Positions 33,478 to 35,532 of a stretch of 35,532 nucleotides of DNA are shown here, piece after piece. Within the stretch, counting starts at the first letter, position 1, and each line of letters begins with the position of its first letter. The DNA lies in assembly GCA_905234695.1 (NCBI GenBank), contig CAJOHZ010000020.1, positions 1-35,532 of the forward strand, in the 5' to 3' direction. Below the pieces are notes generated by a model. That model saw nothing but the letters and a program-made list of their open reading frames with translations, made no database searches and was not told the origin of the DNA. Origin of the DNA: an uncultured Bacteroidales bacterium. Its GTDB lineage: Bacteria > Bacteroidota > Bacteroidia > Bacteroidales > P3. Made by a program: the position numbers and the translations under genes.

Positions 33478-34965
33478 ATGAAAAAAATATGGATATTCTT
33501 GCTGCCCATCCTGATGCCAGCGATGGCGACAGCCCAGGTGGACAAACTGCCCACCGCTGCACAGGTGCAGCGCTACCTCCAGAAAGCCACCGCGGGGGAT
33601 GTGGACGCACAGTACAATGTGGCGATATGTTATGAACATGGCTACGGGGTGGACCAGTCGGACTCGGCGGCCTACAGCTGGTACCTCAAGGCGGCCGAGC
33701 AGGGCGATGTCGAGGCCCAGTGCCATCTGGCTCGCTGTTATCTGAACGGAGTGGGGGTGGACACCTCGGCCCGCGACGCGGCAGTGTGGTACCGCAAGGC
33801 GGCGGAACAGGGCAGCCCCGATGCGCAGTACGCGCTGGCGGGACTCTGTGCGGAAGGCAAGGGGGTGCGCCAATCGTATACCGACGCGGTGCGTTGGTGG
33901 CGCATGGCCGCCAGCCAGGGCCTGGCCACGGCATGGTTCGAACTGGGCATGTGCTACGACAAAGGCCACGGCGTGGAGCAGTCCTACAGCGAGGCGCTGC
34001 AGTGCTGGCAACGGGCCGCATCGCAAGGTGTGACGGCGGCGCAGAACAATATCGCCTCCTACTACTACGAAGGCCATGGCGTGAGCCAATCGTTCGCCGA
34101 GGCAATATATTGGTGGAACAAATCTGCCTCCAAAGGCGACGGCGACGCCCTCTTTGCCTTGGGCAACTGCTGCCTGTACGGCTCCGGCGTGAAGCAATCT
34201 GCCTCCGATGCCTGCGACTATTTCCTCCAGGCGGCGGAGAAAGAACACGGGGCATCGCAGGTCGAGTTGGGCCGTTGCTACGAGAAAGGGTTGGGGGTCA
34301 AGGCCTCGGCCACCGAGGCGGTACACTGGTTCCGCCGTGCCGCGGAGCATGGCTACGCCCAGGGACAGTGCAATCTGGCCCGCTGCTATGAACTCGGAAT
34401 AGGGGAGACCGCCTCGACCGCCGAGGCAGTAAAGTGGTATAACCTGGCCGCCGAGAACGGCGACAAGGAGGCGCTGTACCGCATGGGCATCATGTATTAT
34501 GTCGGCCGCGGTGTGAAACGCTCGCTCACCGAAGCGGTGCGCTATTTCCGTCTGGCGGCGGAGAAGGGCTATGCCCCGGCACAGAACAGTCTGGGGATGT
34601 GTTACGACAAGGGCGAGGGCGTGGAGCAGTCGCTTCCCGAGGCGTTACACTGGTACCGTGTGGCCGCCGAGCAGGGCGACAGCGAAGCCCAGTATAACCT
34701 AGGTCTCTGCTACGATACCGGCCACGGGGTGGAGAAACAGCACGATGAAGCCGCCGCATGGTTCCTGAAATCGGCCCGACAGGGCAACAGCGACGCCCAA
34801 TTTGACTTGGGGATGTGCTACTATCTGGGCCGCGGCGTGGAGCACTCGATGACCAACGCCCTCTACTGGTGGCGCAAGGCCGAGAAGCAAAACCATCGGA
34901 AAGCCAAGCGTATGCTCGCCCGCATCAACGGAGAAAAACCGGCTAGCAAGACCGGCGGAAAGTAA
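33478..34965 (+). CDS. Secreted Sel1-like repeat protein
   Basis: The 495-residue protein has a signal peptide (MKKIWIFLLPILMPAMATAQ) and then 12 complete 36-residue Sel1 repeats plus a partial one. Each has the form AA-x-Q/K-G-x-x-x-A-Q-x-x-L-G-x-C-Y-x-x-G-x-G-V-x-x-S, and they stack into a solenoid for protein binding. Cysteine recurs at the ...CY position in most repeats. Sel1 proteins act as adaptors in signalling, protein quality control and host interaction; nothing here says which. No catalytic domain is present. ATG 33478 follows the promoter by 26 nt; an earlier in-frame start at 33439 lies inside the promoter. It is a single-gene unit. Confidence 0.9.
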   Translation: MKKIWIFLLPILMPAMATAQVDKLPTAAQVQRYLQKATAGDVDAQYNVAICYEHGYGVDQSDSAAYSWYLKAAEQGDVEAQCHLARCYLNGVGVDTSARDAAVWYRKAAEQGSPDAQYALAGLCAEGKGVRQSYTDAVRWWRMAASQGLATAWFELGMCYDKGHGVEQSYSEALQCWQRAASQGVTAAQNNIASYYYEGHGVSQSFAEAIYWWNKSASKGDGDALFALGNCCLYGSGVKQSASDACDYFLQAAEKEHGASQVELGRCYEKGLGVKASATEAVHWFRRAAEHGYAQGQCNLARCYELGIGETASTAEAVKWYNLAAENGDKEALYRMGIMYYVGRGVKRSLTEAVRYFRLAAEKGYAPAQNSLGMCYDKGEGVEQSLPEALHWYRVAAEQGDSEAQYNLGLCYDTGHGVEKQHDEAAAWFLKSARQGNSDAQFDLGMCYYLGRGVEHSMTNALYWWRKAEKQNHRKAKRMLARINGEKPASKTGGK

Positions 34966-35041
34966 CGCGGTGGCCAACATCCGTTAACCTTGACATTGAC
35001 TTTCACCCGAAGGTCAGCGACCGCCAGAGGAGCTTCAACTC
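34966..35041. other. Intergenic gap, first part
   Basis: This is the start of a 505-nt stretch without a gene. It contains 34983-35013, which closely matches 4801-4831 (GTTA-CCTTGAC...CTTTCA-CCGAAGG). I see no ORF of note and no terminator for the Sel1-repeat gene here. Confidence 0.5.
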
Positions 35042-35228
35042 GGGGTGCTCTCGGTGTGGCTCTTATGTGCCTTTTATATGCCTTCGGCCCTTAACCTCAA
35101 AGTAATCAGCTCTTTTACTACTCTTCTCCCAACATAGGTAGGAGAAGAGTCGGAGAAGAGTAGGAGAGATGTAGGAGAAGGACCGAGACCACATAAAAGC
35201 CGTATAAGAGCCACACCGAGAGCACCCC
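35042..35228. repeat. Large inverted repeat with tandem-repeat core
   Basis: A perfect 25-bp inverted repeat has arms at 35042-35066 (starts GGGGTGCTCTCGG) and 35204-35228 (ends CGAGAGCACCCC), with imperfect pairing inward for another 15 or so bases. Between them CTACTCTTCTCC (35118-35129) pairs with GGAGAAGAGTAG (35152-35163). Four 11-bp tandem units of AGGAGAAGAGT type cover 35140-35183. The whole could fold as one long branched stem. It has no ORF. It could be a MITE-like or REP-like element; I see no target-site duplication. Confidence 0.75.
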
Positions 35229-35240
35229 CTGTCGGAAGGA

Positions 35241-35262
35241 GGGCGTACACAGGGGTACGCCC
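35241..35262. repeat. Short palindrome, possible dispersed repeat
   Basis: GGGCGTA (35241-35247) and TACGCCC (35256-35262) flank CACAGGGG. The motif, followed by CCTACA, is of the kind scattered between genes in many genomes. It may terminate or simply be a repeat. Confidence 0.45.
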
Positions 35263-35338
35263 CTACAGATGCAATTCAACCCAATTGCCTCGATTCCATT
35301 TATTAAACCAATTTCTTTCATCCGCAAAATGTTAAAAA

Positions 35339-35370
35339 TTTGCAGGATTGGAAAAATCTTTGTAATTTTG
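35339..35370 (+). promoter_or_regulatory. Bacteroidota promoter, TTTG-20-TAatTTTG
   Basis: TTTG (35339-35342) and TAATTTTG (35363-35370) are exactly 20 nt apart. The leader to the ATG at 35471 is about 95 nt and is A-rich with no clear structure. Confidence 0.85.
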
Positions 35371-35470
35371 CAAATCGGAAAATAACACAACTATTAACCA
35401 AAGAACCCCGCCCTGAAACCATATTCCCCCTTTTCAAACAATCAAATTTATTAATCAAAATCCTTGCATC

Positions 35471-35532
35471 ATGAAAAAAAATGTTTACTTACTTTTGTTT
35501 CTGCTGCCTGTCTTTGTGTCTTATGGGCAGCA
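35471..35532 (+). CDS. Secreted protein, N-terminus only (cut by window end)
   Basis: Twenty codons are visible: a basic start, a run of Leu/Val/Phe and a likely cleavage after SYG-Q (MKKNVYLLLFLLPVFVSYGQ). This is a signal peptide of the same style as others in the window. It follows an excellent promoter. Nothing can be said about the mature protein. Confidence 0.75.
   Translation, partial: MKKNVYLLLFLLPVFVSYGQ

Overview
The window looks like a chromosomal segment of a Bacteroidales-type bacterium (phylum Bacteroidota) with fairly high GC in its genes. Four things point there: promoters of the form TTTG - about 20 nt - TAnnTTTG (best at 10631-10661, 23923-23954 and 35339-35370), almost no Shine-Dalgarno sequences, secreted proteins with type IX secretion (T9SS) C-terminal sorting tails, and a PorE-like T9SS/OmpA protein. 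I saw no rRNA, tRNA, insertion sequence, prophage or CRISPR array. The genus cannot be fixed from the sequence.

Layout. (1) 128-4789: three secreted proteins in a row; the first and third have InlB-like repeats and T9SS-type tails, and the first also has a long 'Y-D-T' repeat tract. (2) 4971-10606: a complete tripartite RND efflux operon (lipoprotein adaptor, inner-membrane pump, TolC-type channel). (3) 10671-12532: an M23/LysM envelope peptidase followed by trmD, with an unknown secreted protein (12521-13264, minus) overlapping trmD tail to tail. (4) 13410-15674: clpP, dut and a NamZ-type (DUF1343) muramidase, closely packed. (5) 15809-19520: porE-like gene overlapping miaA. (6) 19596-24895: an unknown secreted protein, an M48 peptidase joined to a predicted outer-membrane barrel, and a small barrel-like protein with a structured leader. 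(7) 25093-25992: an ECF-like sigma factor followed by a 53-codon ORF. (8) 26054-29064 (minus): a ureohydrolase homologue with a damaged metal site and a secreted C69 dipeptidase. (9) 29298-31079: an OadA/pyruvate carboxylase-B-type carboxyltransferase. (10) 31153-33220 (minus): a PrsW-type membrane protease fused to a CD225-like domain, and an SDR-type threonine dehydrogenase/epimerase. (11) 33478-34965: a Sel1-repeat protein. (12) 34966-35470: a repeat-rich gap with a large inverted repeat, then the first codons of another secreted protein.

The common theme is the cell envelope: T9SS cargo and machinery, efflux, peptidoglycan enzymes, outer-membrane proteins and secreted peptidases, mixed with housekeeping genes (trmD, miaA, clpP, dut). 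No single gene cluster stands out as a new defence or biosynthetic system. The unusual material is in domain architecture and degenerate active sites: a retropepsin-like tail on PorE, PrsW-CD225, M48-barrel, a ureohydrolase pseudoenzyme, a biotinyl-like domain whose lysine is tyrosine, and several structured leaders and repeats in non-coding DNA.
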